Of a DNA stretch of 64,000 bases, positions 35,148 through 47,443 are shown piece by piece. A program made the translations under genes and the position numbers. Each line of letters opens with the position of its first letter. Within the stretch, counting starts at the first letter, position 1. The stretch spans positions 806,001 through 870,000 of the forward strand of contig NBAY01000011.1 of assembly GCA_002794775.1 (NCBI GenBank), written 5' to 3'. The notes beneath the pieces were generated by a model. It worked only from the letters and a program-made list of their open reading frames with translations. It had not been told where the DNA came from and did not search any database. The DNA comes from Porodaedalea pini. Lineage: Eukaryota > Basidiomycota > Agaricomycetes > Hymenochaetales > Hymenochaetaceae.

Positions 35148-36530
35148 ATGTATCCCGTTCGGCCCACACGATCCTCCGCAGCGTCGTCGTCTGCGGCGTC
35201 CATGGTGTGCACCCCGCGCAGCGGCACGCCGACGCAGCTGCACCCGCACGCGCACCCCGTCGCGGCGCTGAACGTCAAGCGGGTGACGCTGACGAGCAAG
35301 AAGAACTGGTGGATGGTGGAGATGGACGAGGAGGGGGAGGACGCGAAGGAGCATGGCGTGAATGTGAATGCGACGGCGAACGCGTTCTCGTCCGAGGAGA
35401 CGGCTGTTGTGCATGAGACACACCCGGCCATTTCGCAGCCGTTTGCGGACGTTGATCCGGGCAGTCGCTCGCCGACACCGTGAGTCGCGAAGCTATGTAG
35501 AGTTTATGCGCTATGGGACTTTGGACGATCTGACATTAATATTGTGTGTGTTGTTTGAAGATCCCCGCCGACCTCGCCGCACGTCTTCCATCCTCCGGAT
35601 CGACATCCATCCGTGATATTCTCGTTTCCAACGCCAACGGCGTACGCCGCCCCGCCCAACTCAACATCACATCTTACGCCCTTTGCGACGGGCTCGACTT
35701 CAGAGCTCTTCAAATGCATCGTCAAGAAGCCCGAAGTCGTGCAGCTAGAAGTGAACGGGGAGCTGCAGACGAACGCATCGGACGTGACTACGCAGTTCCT
35801 GGCCGAGCTGCGCGTCTATACAAGTATAGGCAGGCATCGAAATATAGTAGGGTTTCTAGGATGTCTGGAAGGTGTGGGGATGGTGCTGGAGTTCGTAGAT
35901 GGTCGGTTACTGCTCGACGTCGTGCGGGCACGGCCCGAGCTAACGCGCGAGCTGAAAATCGACTACCACAACCAGCTGCTCGACGGGCTCTCGCACCTCC
36001 ACGCGCACGGGCTCAGCCACGGCGACCTCTCCCTACTGAACGTCTACGTCACCAAGACGGACACGATCAAGATCCTCGACTTCGGGCGGTCCGTCGCCGC
36101 CGACTCTGTGCTCGCAGCACCCGACGCCGTGCCCGCCGACCCCTTCGCGTTCTTCGCGCGAACGAAGACCTCGGGGCGTCTCTACCCGCTCCATATAGGT
36201 GCAAACAACACGAAGCGCCGGAAGGTCGAGCAGATCCACCGCGGGACGCGCCCGTTCACCGCGCCGGAGGTGCTGCGCGGCGAGTGCGACGACGCGCGCC
36301 TCGCGGACGCGTACAGCTTCGGCGTAATCCTCGTGTGCCTCGACCAAGGCGCGCTCGTCGACTGCGATCCCGAAATGCAGATGCGCGATGAGGTTCCGGA
36401 GCATTTCCTCGATGGATGCCAGGTCTTTCGGGACCGCATCGTTTGGTATCTGCAGCGCTTCGATCGAAGGAGACGGCTCACGACGGACGATTTCATCGCT
36501 GTCCAGCGGTGGTGGGACGATGAGGACTGA
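35148..36530 (+). CDS. Protein-kinase-fold protein with atypical catalytic loop
   Basis: Exons 35148-35479 and 35561-36530 give 1302 nt, 433 residues. The N-terminal 140 residues are low complexity (with KKNWWMVEMDEEGEDAKEHG). The kinase domain begins near TPFATGSTSELFKCIVKK (glycine loop and likely beta-3 lysine), continues with a C-helix glutamate in FLAELRVYTSIGRHRNIVGF, catalytic loop HGLSHGDLSLLNVYV, metal loop KILDFGRS, then FTAPEVLRGE and ADAYSFGVILV. HGDLSxLN replaces the usual HRDxKxxN, so the catalytic lysine of Ser/Thr kinases is absent; the pattern recalls fungal orphan kinases and phosphotransferases that keep Asp and Asn. It is probably active on something, but substrate and partners are unknown. 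The GC content of the second exon is very high, which generates long shadow frames on both strands. Confidence 0.78.
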
Positions 36531-37125
36531 ATGGGCGTCCTGCACGGTTATTTATTTCTTTGTCTTTGCCCGTCTGCTCTTTGCAGCGTGCCGGATGACG
36601 AGCGCGCGCCTTCTTCTTGAAGAATCGACTTTCCTGGTATACCCGCTCACATGCATACTGTTACGACTTACTCTCAAGCCAAACACACTCCCCACGAGTC
36701 CTCTTTGTATTCACCACTCACCTCTTCCTCTTCCCATCGCACGCGCACCTTAAAGTCTAACTAGCTCTTCGACACCCTTCCGTCTCCCTTTTCATTCTTC
36801 TATTCCGTCTCGGTTGATTCATGTCAGCTTCACTCCATGTGGTTGTACCTCCTGCGTGTATTTTAGCTTCAAAAGCACGATGTCAAAAGCATGTCGCTCA
36901 TCAAGTCATTTATTAAGACGTATATTCTGTCCCTATAACTACCCGGAAGCACTCGAATAAAGATTAAAATGTTCCCATGGCGCAAGAATAGACCAGGATC
37001 CAATAACCATGGCAAGAAGTATCCAAGAACCGTCGCATCGCCCCACCGCCTTTTTCGCCTCGCCTGGTCTACTGGCGAGGCGATTCTAAGGTGAAGCGAA
37101 AACGAAACTAAGTTGGGGGGACAGT
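36531..37125. other. Convergent 3' flanks, no gene
   Basis: 595 bp between the stops of the kinase (+) and the cupredoxin-like gene (-). AATAAA-like words near 36956-36962 (plus strand) are candidate polyadenylation signals. Nothing else seen. Confidence 0.45.
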
Positions 37126-38001
37126 TTAGAGGAGGATAGCACCGAAGAGCGCGAGGAAAGTCGCGCCGAGGCCCTCGAAGCCCGCGAAGGGCTTCGCGGC
37201 GCTCGAAGACGTGGACGCGGAGCCGCCGCTCGTGGTGGACGAGCCGGAAGAGCCGAGCCGGAGCCCGACGGGCTCGTTGCGCTGCCGACGGCGGAGGCGC
37301 TGGTGATCGAGGCGGTCGCGGCGGCGCCGCTACCGCTCAGCACAACTGCGCTGCCACTCGGCTGGAGGAAAGGAGATGCAAAAGGGAGAGAAGATCAGCG
37401 GCTACGAAAAAGGGAAGAGGAAGGGAAGGAAAAAAGATGCTAACAGTGTTGGTCGCGACGGTGGCGGCGGCGACGAAGGAGTTGAGTTTCGCAGAGGGCG
37501 CGTTAATTGCGCCGACCATTCCTTTCTGGCAGTGTACGATTGGGGTGGTCTGCGCGCAGAAGAACCAGATCGCTGCGAAGATGAAAGGAATATTGTTAGA
37601 GAAGGAAGGGGAAAAAAGGATGAAGATGCGGATGATCAGCTGGCTTGTTGGGAACTCACGGGTCGAGGCTTCAGAGACGGTAAGGTTCCAGACCTCGCCG
37701 CTGCCCGTGGAGAAGCCGCTGCTAAAGCCGCCCTCGAGGGCCGTGCAGGGGGCCGCGAGCGTCGACTGCGTCACAGTGTGGCCGCTACAAATAGTAACAA
37801 CGAACGTCAATTTACGGTATCGATAAAACTCAGAGCTACGCACGGCGCATCGAAGACAAATTGGACAATGTCGCCGTTGCTGACGTTGACATTGTTTGGC
37901 GAGAAAGTCAGGGTTTCCGACGGGGCGACCTGGACGGTGAAGACCGACTGCGCGGCGGCAAAGGCGGGGAGAAGGGTGGCGGCAACGGCGGCGAAGAGCA
38001 T
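37126..38001 (-). CDS. Cupredoxin-like serine-rich secreted protein, GPI type
   Basis: Exons 38001-37844, 37784-37660, 37572-37445 and 37361-37126. A signal peptide (MLFAAVAATLLPAFAAAQS) precedes a cupredoxin-like domain: VFTVQVAPSETLTFSPNNVN, VSNGDIVQFVFDAPGHTVTQ, STLAAPCTALEGGFSSGFST, and PIWFFCAQTTPIVHCQKGMV. These extracellular fungal proteins keep a beta-sandwich with two disulfide-forming cysteines; several lack the full type-1 copper ligand set and their role at the cell surface is unclear. A Ser/Gly/Ala-rich linker should end in a GPI signal. In the sequence as given, the frame slips near 37250-37275: the running frame ends at 37086 in an Arg/Pro-rich tail, while the neighbouring frame gives TTSGGSASTSSSAAKPF and GLGATFLALFGAILL with a stop at 37126. 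One missing G would restore it. Confidence 0.8.
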
Positions 38002-40350
38002 TTTTGCGAGGAAGGGCTGGTTGGGTTGAGAGGAGGGTGCGGTAGTAGCGTAAGTGGGGAGGTGAGGCTTCGTCTTACAGTGGGTGACAGATGGATACGA
38101 GGTCCTCAAGGCTTTTGTAGTAACGGCAAGAGGGTTTAGTCGGAGATGCCACGATGAAACGGACCGTAGACGCGCGCAGTGTGAAAAAATGCCTCGCTTG
38201 AGGCACGGGCGACCAATGGGCAGCAGGTGTTTTCCTGACCGCATCGTTTGAAAGATTTGATGAGGAGCAGAATGAAGCGCAGGCAGTGCTGGATTCTTGA
38301 GCGTTCGTGTGAACGCGCCGGGTGTTTTGCACACGTTCGTATCAGCACTGGTACTGTAACTGCGCAGTTGGCGACGCGCAGTCAGATTGGGTTGTTCCTG
38401 CACCGCTCGGCGGGGATGAGGCGGGGCGCATGACTACAGTACGATACAAACGCGTCTAGTGCGGCCATCCGGAGCGGCTTGGTCATCAGGTTCGTAGTAT
38501 AATTGTTGTCCTTTACAGCATCGTTCCTCCGACGAAAGGCTGTGGTCGGCGAGCCAAATTTGCTAGAGAACAGCCTAAGACAGGATTCCGAGACGGAAAG
38601 GAAATCATTTGCTCGGGTAAGTTGCAAAGCTCTTGAGCGTTTTCTTGATACTTGATACCCGATAGTTGTGATCAGTTCAAAGGGCCGTGCTGGTCGTGGG
38701 ATGTGTTCAACAGAAACGCGCACGACTCGGAAGGCGCGCCTCAATTCAGCCTCGAATGTTCCAAACGAAGCCAAAATATGATTTGCAAATGATCGACGCC
38801 GCGCCCAATGCGACACGCCAATCCCGCAAACAATCAAGTCCGCAGCGATGTTTCTCACTCCATGGAGTACGCTATCCCCAAAAACAGGGCCGGATTACCG
38901 ACGGAGAGGTGCTTTCAAACGAGTTGATAGTCAGCATAAAAATACATAACAGGGAAGGGAAGCGTTCCGGATGCATTCGTGACCGCTTCTATTTCCTCTA
39001 TTCCTCCATAACTTAGTTTCCAGGTGTCTAGGAGACACGCTGGCAACGAGGCACCTTACGTGCAGAACAATACTTCAATTTTGAACATGACACCTGAGCG
39101 TAACCATCTTGCTCCGTTCGAAGTCGCTCTGACAATGTCAGATATCATGATTCCGATAACCTAGCGGCGCGTGGCCTAAGCAGTTTATTGGCGAGTTTGC
39201 AAGCTCTCTGCCACGTATGCATAACAGCTATTAAGAATACGTCGAAATGTCAGCAGCTTCGGATATTTAGGAGCCATCATGGTGACTTTGACAATGAGGC
39301 CTCCTAAGTTAAAAGGAGTGGATCCTGCAAAAAAAGACTCTGATGCAGCGCCGGTCAGCAACTATCACTTTAAGTTCATCTTCAAGCTGTTCTGTCCCAA
39401 GTTGCTTGACAGCAATCGCACTGGCACAAGATTCGAGAAAGATATCATGATACAAGAGTTATTCAAGACTGCCTGCCTCCTAGAGCGCCAAGACTAGTAA
39501 TGAACCATCAGCGCTCTAAATTAATCCAGTGTCTAATGATCAGATACTGCTGATATCATTCAAACATGGGCGAACCTTGGGCGACACCTTCGATAGTTTG
39601 ATGTAAACTCCGATGTTGTTTACCCGATTTAAGCCTCGCATCGGCTATCTAATGCAACGACAAGATCAGACCATCTCGTGCCAATATTCAGAGTACAATG
39701 CATACCTCGCTTAGGCCCTGTTTAGTCGGTACAGCCCAACAGTCAAGGAAGACATATTGATAATAAGATGCTGGCAGTCTCAGCCCGCAGGACCACCATG
39801 GAACTCATCAGAATCTGCGGATGGTAAATAATGATGTATCTTCCTGCGCTAGTTTCTCTACCTAGATCCACGACTCATTGACGACTCGGAGACAAGCTAA
39901 TTTGGCCAGAATGTGCATTCTATTTGTGCATTGATAGTTATCACAGTATCCTGATATCTTTGCAGACTCGAAGATATGCAATCTCTGATTCTGTTTTCAC
40001 ACGGTGCTGGATTTAGTGCCAATCAGTCAGACTCGCAAGTAACTACTCACGTATTCCACGCATCAGCACGCGAAGTAGATGCTAAGAATGCAGTTATGTA
40101 CAAGTTTCTAAGCCGTAAGATTGAAGCAACAGGAGGAGGAAACTTGTTGCAAACTTTAATTTGTGCAATTTTTAGCAAGGTGTGAGTCACGTGAAGATTT
40201 TTGGAGGCGTAATCCTCGCACGGAGCCGAGCCTTAGAAGAATCGAACCAGGCATGCGTAAGTTTCGTGCTTCAATACACGCCAGCACTCTCTGTTTCTTG
40301 AGACCCGACTAGAATTTCTGAAAGCTGCTAAGGAACGTGATTATAAGTCA
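38002..40350. other. Gene-poor 2.3-kb stretch
   Basis: This holds the promoter of the cupredoxin-like gene (near 38000-38400) and of SQS1 (near 40350). Open frames at 38382-38858 (-), 39279-39497 (+) and 39976-40185 (+) lack recognisable domains or splicing context. The 39279 frame (MRPPKLKGVDPAKKDSD and FKFIFKLFCPKLL) looks slightly protein-like but stands alone. Confidence 0.4.
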
Positions 40351-43300
40351 ATGGCGCCGCGAGGAAATGACTATAACAATAGAGGACGTGGACGCGGGCG
40401 CGGCGCGTCGCCTTTCAGAGGGCGCTCTGGGAGGGGCTTCTACCCGCCTAGAGGAGGAGGCGGGAGGGGTGGCCGGCCTGTGTACAGAGATCTGGACGTA
40501 ATCGATGTGGATATACAGCAATACGCGGAAGGTGCGTTGGAACGTGGCCCTTACGCTCCGTAGTCTAGTCGATCTTTAGAAATCTGCGCTGAAAGGTTTC
40601 TCTCTCAGATACTTCCGGGCCTGGCTACGCGTTCCCTGCCCCGCAGACGCGTGGGAGGGGCTTTTCTCGTGGCCGAGGTCGGGGTAGGGGTCCGAGCATC
40701 CCGCAGAACTTACAGGTGTTTAATAATGGGTATCGTACACCGCCGCCACCACGGCGAGAAGACGGCTCGGGACCGCGACGCCCGCCACAGGTCGGGGCCC
40801 ATCGCGGGGCCTCGGGGTGAAATACAATGCGAACATGCCCCTGTCGAAGCTCCTTGCGCTCGACCGACCGTATTTGAGGCCGATCAACTTCGTTCCTGCG
40901 CAGGCGACGCCGGTGCTCTTTCAGCGCGAGGAGGAATTACTTGAGGTTCATGAATTTCAAGGTGCGCAGCACCCCCTATGTATTTTAGTATACACATTAC
41001 ACATTTTCTTTTGTACTCTTACTGATTATTCCTCGCAGAACCTGAGGACCATGTCCCCACTGCCAAGCAGGTATCGCGCGTCTTCAGCCACGAGAAGCCA
41101 TTTCGGCCTCCACAAGACTCGTTCTTTCAAAATGCGGAGATTGACTTATTCGCGCAAGCGGATTCTGAAGCTGTCATGAGTGTGGATTTCGGCTCTCTTG
41201 GAAAACTTATGGACGACAATTCGAACTCTGAACCTGCACCTGCACCTGCATCTGAATCTGCGAATCCGCCTAAGTCGACAATCCCTGAAGTTGGACGACC
41301 TGAAGGAATGAATATTTTCGATGCTATCAAGAAAGCGCTGTCCATAAAAACCGTAGAGACTACTGATACGATTTCACCTGAGAGCATGCAAGCCTCAAAA
41401 ACAAGCGTTCCTGGGATGCAAGAGCAACGAGTTGAAGAGGAAGTGACAATTACTGCATCCCAAGAGACAGTTATTCAGATTGAGGAACAAGATGACGAGC
41501 AGCCTCTGTTCGTCATGGATCCGACCCCTACACGACCTTCAGAGGATCAAGAAAGAATCGCATATACACCCACTCTGCTTGGTGCGCAGCCGTTGGGGAG
41601 CAAGCTGCCGGACGACGACGAAGTGATCGTCTATGTCGCACCGCATCCGCGTTCTGGACGTGCGACGCCGAGTATTCCTGCTCCAATGGACGCTACTGGC
41701 TACGTACGTGACCCAGCTGTTGTCCGTCTTCCTAGCTCTGGGAGGGCAACACCCAGTACTCCTGTTCGATCCGGCGCGTCTTTGCCCGGGGCTTCAGGGA
41801 GCAGCGTCCCTCAGCCGTCCGTCCCAGCGAAGCCTGCTGTGGCAATGAAAGCGCCCACGCAGCCCCAGGCATTCGCCGGCATGTCCTTCTCGTTTGACGC
41901 CATGTCCCAAGCAGCGGAAGTCAATCGCCAGCAGACGGCTTCTCCGCGAGCGCGCAGGCTCACTAAGCTTGACCGCCAGGATCGGGCAGCACGATGGAAG
42001 GGGAAGAAACAGGGCTCGTTTGAGAACTACGGAGCGATGCTCGAGGAGAGACACCTACATGAGGACGGGTTCGGGCCATCTGGGAGACGAGGACGGCGGG
42101 AGGGCTCGGACATCGATTGGGGGGATGCGGATTCTGACTCTGATAAACCCGGCCGCGCCGCTGATGATGATGCGGAGATCGAGCGTGTTTCTAGTAGCCT
42201 TGGCGGGATGGACATCGATGGAGATCTTGACGTGCAGGCGATGCAGAATTTCGCGCGGAGCATGAGCAACAAAGGGATGGAGTACACGCGCATTGATGAT
42301 ATAGAAGACACGGAAAAGCTGCGGCTTGAGGACGAACAGGATGAGGCACCGTCTAGCGGGAGTGAGAATGCGGACAGTGAGCTCGAAGCGGTCGTGAATG
42401 CAGAGGAGGAGCGTATTATCGGAGAGGATGGTGATGCTCTGAGTGATTCGGAGTTCGACGAAGACAAGGACGAGGACATCTCATCGGACGATGATGAGAC
42501 GCCAAAGCGAAGTTTCCAAGCGCGCCTGATACGGGTGAGGCAGAGCGCAAAGGCAAAAGGGAAGATGAAAGAGTCTGCATTCTCCGCAGCTCAAGCACCT
42601 TCCGGCAGTCTCTTCAGAGGGCGTATGTCCGAGCTGCGAGAAAGAGCCAAGCCACAAGCAGAAGATTCGGACGAGGATGACGAGCCGGATGGTTCGGATG
42701 ATTTTGACGCGGACTTCACTTGGGCGGAGCGGGATGAAGATTATCTTGATGATATCCAGGTGAGTCATCTGTATGGCTTATGGAATAGAAGCGTCTTGTT
42801 TATTCGTATATCTTTGCAGGATTTGCTGGATGATAATGACGACATCCTGTCTGATAGAAAACAGAGGAAGCTTTTGTTCAAAGCAGTCCACGACGGCGAG
42901 TTCAGCGTTACACCTGCAAAGAAGAGTGCGTCTTAATTCACACGACTTCCGAGTTATCACATTAACGTGAAACTTCTTACAGAGCGAGATTACGGCAAAG
43001 ACCTTCCTCCCGAGCTGCGTGCACAGTGGGAGAATGATCGCGCCGTAAAGGCAGAGAACAAGCGCCGGCGCGCAGCTGCGCGTCTCGAGGCCGCCGCTGA
43101 CCCCTTCGCAGCACACAAGGGTGGTAAGAAGGGCCGGAAGGCGATGCTCCGTGCGAGCCGCCTTGCAGCAGAAGCACGTGAAGAGGCACCACGTAACTCT
43201 GGCCCGACATTGCCATGCTCGTGCGCCAGATGCGTGCGTTCCTCGAGAACATCAGTCTGACGGTCCCCATGGCCCTTCCACCGATGGACAAAGCAGCACG

Positions 43301-43715
43301 TGCGAAGGTGCACGAGCTCGCGGATGCGTTCGGGTTGAAGAGCACGAGCAAGGGCAAGGGCGCCGCGCGGTACACGACTCTCCTGAAAACGTCGCGGTCG
43401 GGCGTGCGCATCAACGAGCGCAAGATTGAGCGGATCCTGCGCAGCGGTGGTGACTGGGGCTTTACGCGGCCTGGGAACCGTGACGGTGGTGGTGGCGGCG
43501 GCGGCAAAGGGAAAGGGGGCGGTGCCCCGAAGCATAGAGAAGGCGATGAGGTTGGGAAGGCAGCTCCGAAGATTGGCGAAACAAATATTGGCTTCCAGAT
43601 GCTGGCAAGCATGGGATGGGCGGAGGGAGAGAGAATTGGGGTCTCTGGAGGTATTGATGCCCCGCTGACGGCGATTATCAAGAACACGAAACTCGGCCTG
43701 GGTGCGACGCGTTGA
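40351..43715 (+). CDS. SQS1: SQS1-like R3H and G-patch protein (two frame breaks)
   Basis: Starts MAPRGNDYNNRGRGRGRGAS, an RGG-rich leader, then RPPQVGAHRG, KYNANMPLSKLLALDRPYLR, a long acidic middle, an R3H-like region (MLVRQMRAFLENISLTVPMA, LPPMDKAARAKVHELADAFG, RYTTLLKTSRSGVRINERK) and a G-patch (GETNIGFQMLASMGWAEGER, LTAIIKNTKLGLGATR). Yeast Sqs1/Pfa1 binds and stimulates the DEAH helicase Prp43 in ribosome biogenesis and splicing. Exon borders near 40531/40609, 40961/41039, 42759/42820 and 42925/42983. Two one-base gaps break the frame: in the GGGG at 40814-40817 and in the CCC at 43202-43204; adding one G and one C respectively gives continuous, family-like protein. I regard these as sequence under-calls, since everything around them is conserved. 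Confidence 0.85.
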
Positions 43716-44062
43716 TTGCGTTGCTGTATATGAAAAAACAGTTGTAGGGGTTGAACGTACTATGACTGACTTGAGGACGGCTTGCGCTAGTATCTAACAA
43801 TACCATTGCATACGGGTCCTTAAGACTGGACTATTTCGTTTAATCGCGACATGAGTAACACCGAATGACATCTGCGACTAAAGACAATCACTTCGTAAAG
43901 CTAAACATATTATCTTTGGTTTGGGAGGTAACAAGAGTTGCTTCGTACAAGACAAACATTATCCCGACGTAAGGAAACAGGGAGGTCGAAGATCGAAATA
44001 AATACTATAAGAGGAGTCGTGGCATTGAAGGCGGAAAGTGTCCATGCTAATAACTTGAGACC
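43716..44062. other. Convergent 3' flanks
   Basis: 347 bp between the stops of SQS1 (+) and the next gene (-). Nothing recognisable. Confidence 0.45.
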
Positions 44063-46488
44063 TCACGGAGCGTCCTCAGCATCCCACCTCGAGATTTTGC
44101 CTGGACGTAGATGCGAGTCAGAGATTTCATTTTTGACAACAATAAAGGAAGCGAACAAACCTAGAGGTTTATAAAAGTACTGTTTGTGCTTCTTGGTCTC
44201 ACTGCGCTTTTTGGGTATCATTTCACGCAGTAAGGACGCGCGATCCTGATCTGGGTCGTTCTCAGGTATGTAGAACCATTGAGCCTCAAGCGGCTTATCG
44301 TCTGCATCCTGCATAACCCGTTATTAGCAAACGCACTCCACGTAGACATACAATTAGAAGCCAGTACTTACCAGGCCCTCTCGATCAATTCTCCCGAAAA
44401 CCTCGTGCGAACTGAGAACTACCGCGACTACGCCGAGCCAATCTGCCCTGTTTCGTTGGTTGTTCAAGTGAGGATTCTCGCGTAGGACTTCACGCAGCAG
44501 CGAGGACGCAGGCATGGACGACGCGCGCGATAGGGCCATTGCTTGGATTAAGCATCCACACATCTCAGCTCTTGCGTTTGCATCATCGTCTTCAGATGCG
44601 CAAGGGAGCTCAGCAACCATTTCTGTATCCCGCGGGGCCGAGGAAGAGTCGTGAGCTGGCAAATTGGGGGCGGATAGCGATGACGAAGATGAATGAGCCA
44701 GATCTGTCAACGTGCTTCCATCTTCATTCTGAGACGCGCTATCTTCAACAATCTTCCTGCTTTTCTTCTTTCGCGGCTTGGGAACGTCTGGACACGAGGC
44801 AGATGGACTGGGCGATGAAGGACGAGACTCAACACCACTTACGCTGCGCGCTCGTTTCTTCCCGCTCTTCTTCGCATCCGGTTGCTCAGACTCCTTCGCT
44901 TTCACATCCAGCACACTTTGACTAGGCCTGCCTTTCCTAGAACCCTTCTGGGACTGGCCACTCTTGCACCTCGTCGGTGCAGTGTGCTGATCAGCAGAGC
45001 CAGACCGGGAGTTCGACGGACCGGGGACCGGTGAAGAAGGCCTCGATGCGACATCCAGGTCATCGCTTTCCTTGGGATGCCGCGTGTCGTCCGTGGGTTT
45101 GAAAGGTCCGGTGAGCTCAAGCACGTCGATTCCGGGTGATGAAAGTTCGGATAGGGGCTCGTTGAGATAACTAATCTCGTTAGCAGTCAGAATTGGCGAT
45201 GATAACGGCGTCAACTCGCTCGAGAATATTGATTCCACAATCGAGCCTACCACCGAAGTCCCTTCATCCACGATCACAAGACTTTCTTCGGTCGACAACT
45301 GGATTTCATCTACCAAATTTGACGCGATCACAGGTTCGACATTACCGACTGCGACGTTCTCGGAAGATATATCGGTATCGGCATGAGTGCCTTGTGACGC
45401 CGCAGAAATTTTAAGTTCTTCAGTGGAGTAAGGCTCTTCCACAGCAGTGACAGAAACGTCCGTGGCAGACTCTGAGTTTTCAAACCGCACTCCCTCCGCT
45501 CCTGAGAAATTGTGTTGTATCTATATGCAAGGCGAATGATGATCAAAACATGACGTTGAGAGGAGACAATGACATACGCACATCCGTTTCGCGCTTATTA
45601 AGATTAGATAGTTCAAGACTTTGAGCACTACCACACGACACAGGACTAATGTCAAGCTGTATTTCTGATACGACAGGGATAAAACCATTCGTCCCTTCAA
45701 CTGCCTGAGAAGATTGGTCGGACGCTGATGTGGTTTTTTTTTTTCTGTGCCAAATCGGGGGTAGATAAACCTATAGTTTTGGTTGCGATACTTACGGCCC
45801 TTGACTCAACCGGTGCAATGCGTACCTGTCGGCTGAGATCAAGAAGCACAGCAGCAACATCGATTTCTCCGTCCCAGACTTTTCCAGAATTTCTCACATC
45901 GACGGCATCGTCCTGCGGAAGAGCTGAGACTTCCGACACACTCACATCCAACTCATCCCTCGAGTTCACGATTGTCACGCTTCCTGTGGCATTGACTTCA
46001 TCGTCATCCATATGAAACGGGTCGTTGTCCTCTGAGTATTCTGAAGGATCGATGTCTGAGACTAGAGCCGGAGCGCTCGCGCTGGAGCTTCTGCGGCGAG
46101 TTAAGAACTGCTCGCGGCCGATATGCGTGTCCGCGAGAGGTCGACCTTTGTATGGAAAATCCGGACCATAATTGAAAGCCACCTCCCAGAATCCTTTTCG
46201 ACCATCGGACTTCGGAGACTTGGGACTGGACGCGATATAAGGTTCTGTGAACGGTGACGAAGGGGGTTCGGGCGTGTGCAGAGAACGGATGGGGCTGCTA
46301 GGAGCATTCGAAGAGGACGAAGAGTAGAACGTCGGGGAACGGGGCATTGAGCATTCCGAACCAAGATTGTACGAGTTAAACGAAGCCGTAGGGGAGTGAA
46401 ATGACATGTCCAAATCCGGGGTGTAGACACGATAGTCCGAGTCACCCTTGCGGCGATACTTGAGGGGTAGCTGAGGGGTGCCTACCAT
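44063..46488 (-). CDS. Uncharacterised protein with conserved basic C-terminal domain
   Basis: Starts MVGTPQLPLKYRRKGDSDYR at 46488. Four exons are supported: 46488 to about 45790, a middle exon (SDQSSQAVEGTNGFIPVVSE), a long third exon ending at 44372, and 44308-44063. Residues to about 650 are Ser/Pro/Asp-rich and disordered, with basic patches (KKSGKKRAR, PKPRKKKSRK) that look like nuclear localisation signals. The last 110 residues are more ordered: SSLLREVLRENPHLNNQRNR, ADWLGVVAVVLSSHEVFGRI, LEAQWFYIPENDPDQDRASL and KKRSETKKHKQYFYKPL, a conserved fungal C-terminal block that may be a winged-helix-like fold. No function can be named. It is divergent from the second Zn2Cys6 gene across about 950 bp. 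Confidence 0.7.
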
Positions 46489-47443
46489 AGACGGCGGGAG
46501 AGCACAGATACAGAAAGTTGGAGAAGAAATACGATGGTGGAGGTATACACTCAAGAGTGGACAGATACCGCGTTCGGCGTGAACATGAGTCACAAGCTCT
46601 AGTCACGCACCAACAAGAGCACGTGAACATATCACCACGTGTCAAAGTGCATGTGCAAGATGTCGTCAGGGCCATTCCGGGCGTTGGCAACGGCGGCAAC
46701 GGCGACGACAATACAGAGCGCGCGACGCAGAATAATTTTCCGTCAAAGTCTGCATGAATCTCAACGTTCAGGGAAGCTATGGAGGTGCAGTTGCGTTGCG
46801 GTCCAGTCTTCAAATGCCAAGATTTGAGAGGGATGAGATAGATTTTTTTTTGAGAATCAGCACAAAGATTGAGAAACAAGAACTGGAAGACATACACATC
46901 TCTTCCGGCCAGAACAATGTTGACTTCATGTAATGATCCTAATGTGCACCTGAAAGGCCAAGGCAATCAAAGCACACGTTGTGGTCGCGAGTTGTGACCG
47001 CGAGTTGAAGATAGTCCAACGAGCAGAGATGGATGTGAAGGAGCTGAACTACTATGAAGTCGGTAATTTTCTCGAGTCAAGGTTGACGATGACGATGTAA
47101 CGTACGTGCAAGTTTGAAACTCCTTTCCTCCTCCAGTCAATATTAGAATTTCCAATGGTGGTCGTGAGCAGGCCGGCTAAGGATGAAATGCGTCACGAAT
47201 TGCACAAGCATTGAGCGCAGAGCTGAGGCAAATGTAGTAGATAGTGTAGTGCAGAGTCCACAGATGAAAGCAAGGTGGTAGTTGAGTGTGAGGCAGCAAA
47301 TGGACACTTCTGAACCGATTTGGTCGAGCCTCAATGGCGATCCTCGAGTCAGTCGCCGCCCTTACACCGCACGACGAGGAGTCCATCGACAACGATATCA
47401 ACAACGACGGAGATAGCACTGTGCTTGACATATCTGGACCAGC
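46489..47443. promoter_or_regulatory. Divergent promoter region
   Basis: 955 bp separate the start codons of the uncharacterised gene (-) and the Zn2Cys6 factor (+), so both promoters lie here. No gene is supported; small frames on both strands (46442-46966 minus, 47177-47455 minus) are shadows. A CATATA/GTATAT-poor, mixed composition gives no clear core element. Confidence 0.4.

Noticed and set aside
38382..38858. Minus-strand frame of 158 codons
   Set aside because: No domain, no splicing context, and composition like non-coding sequence.
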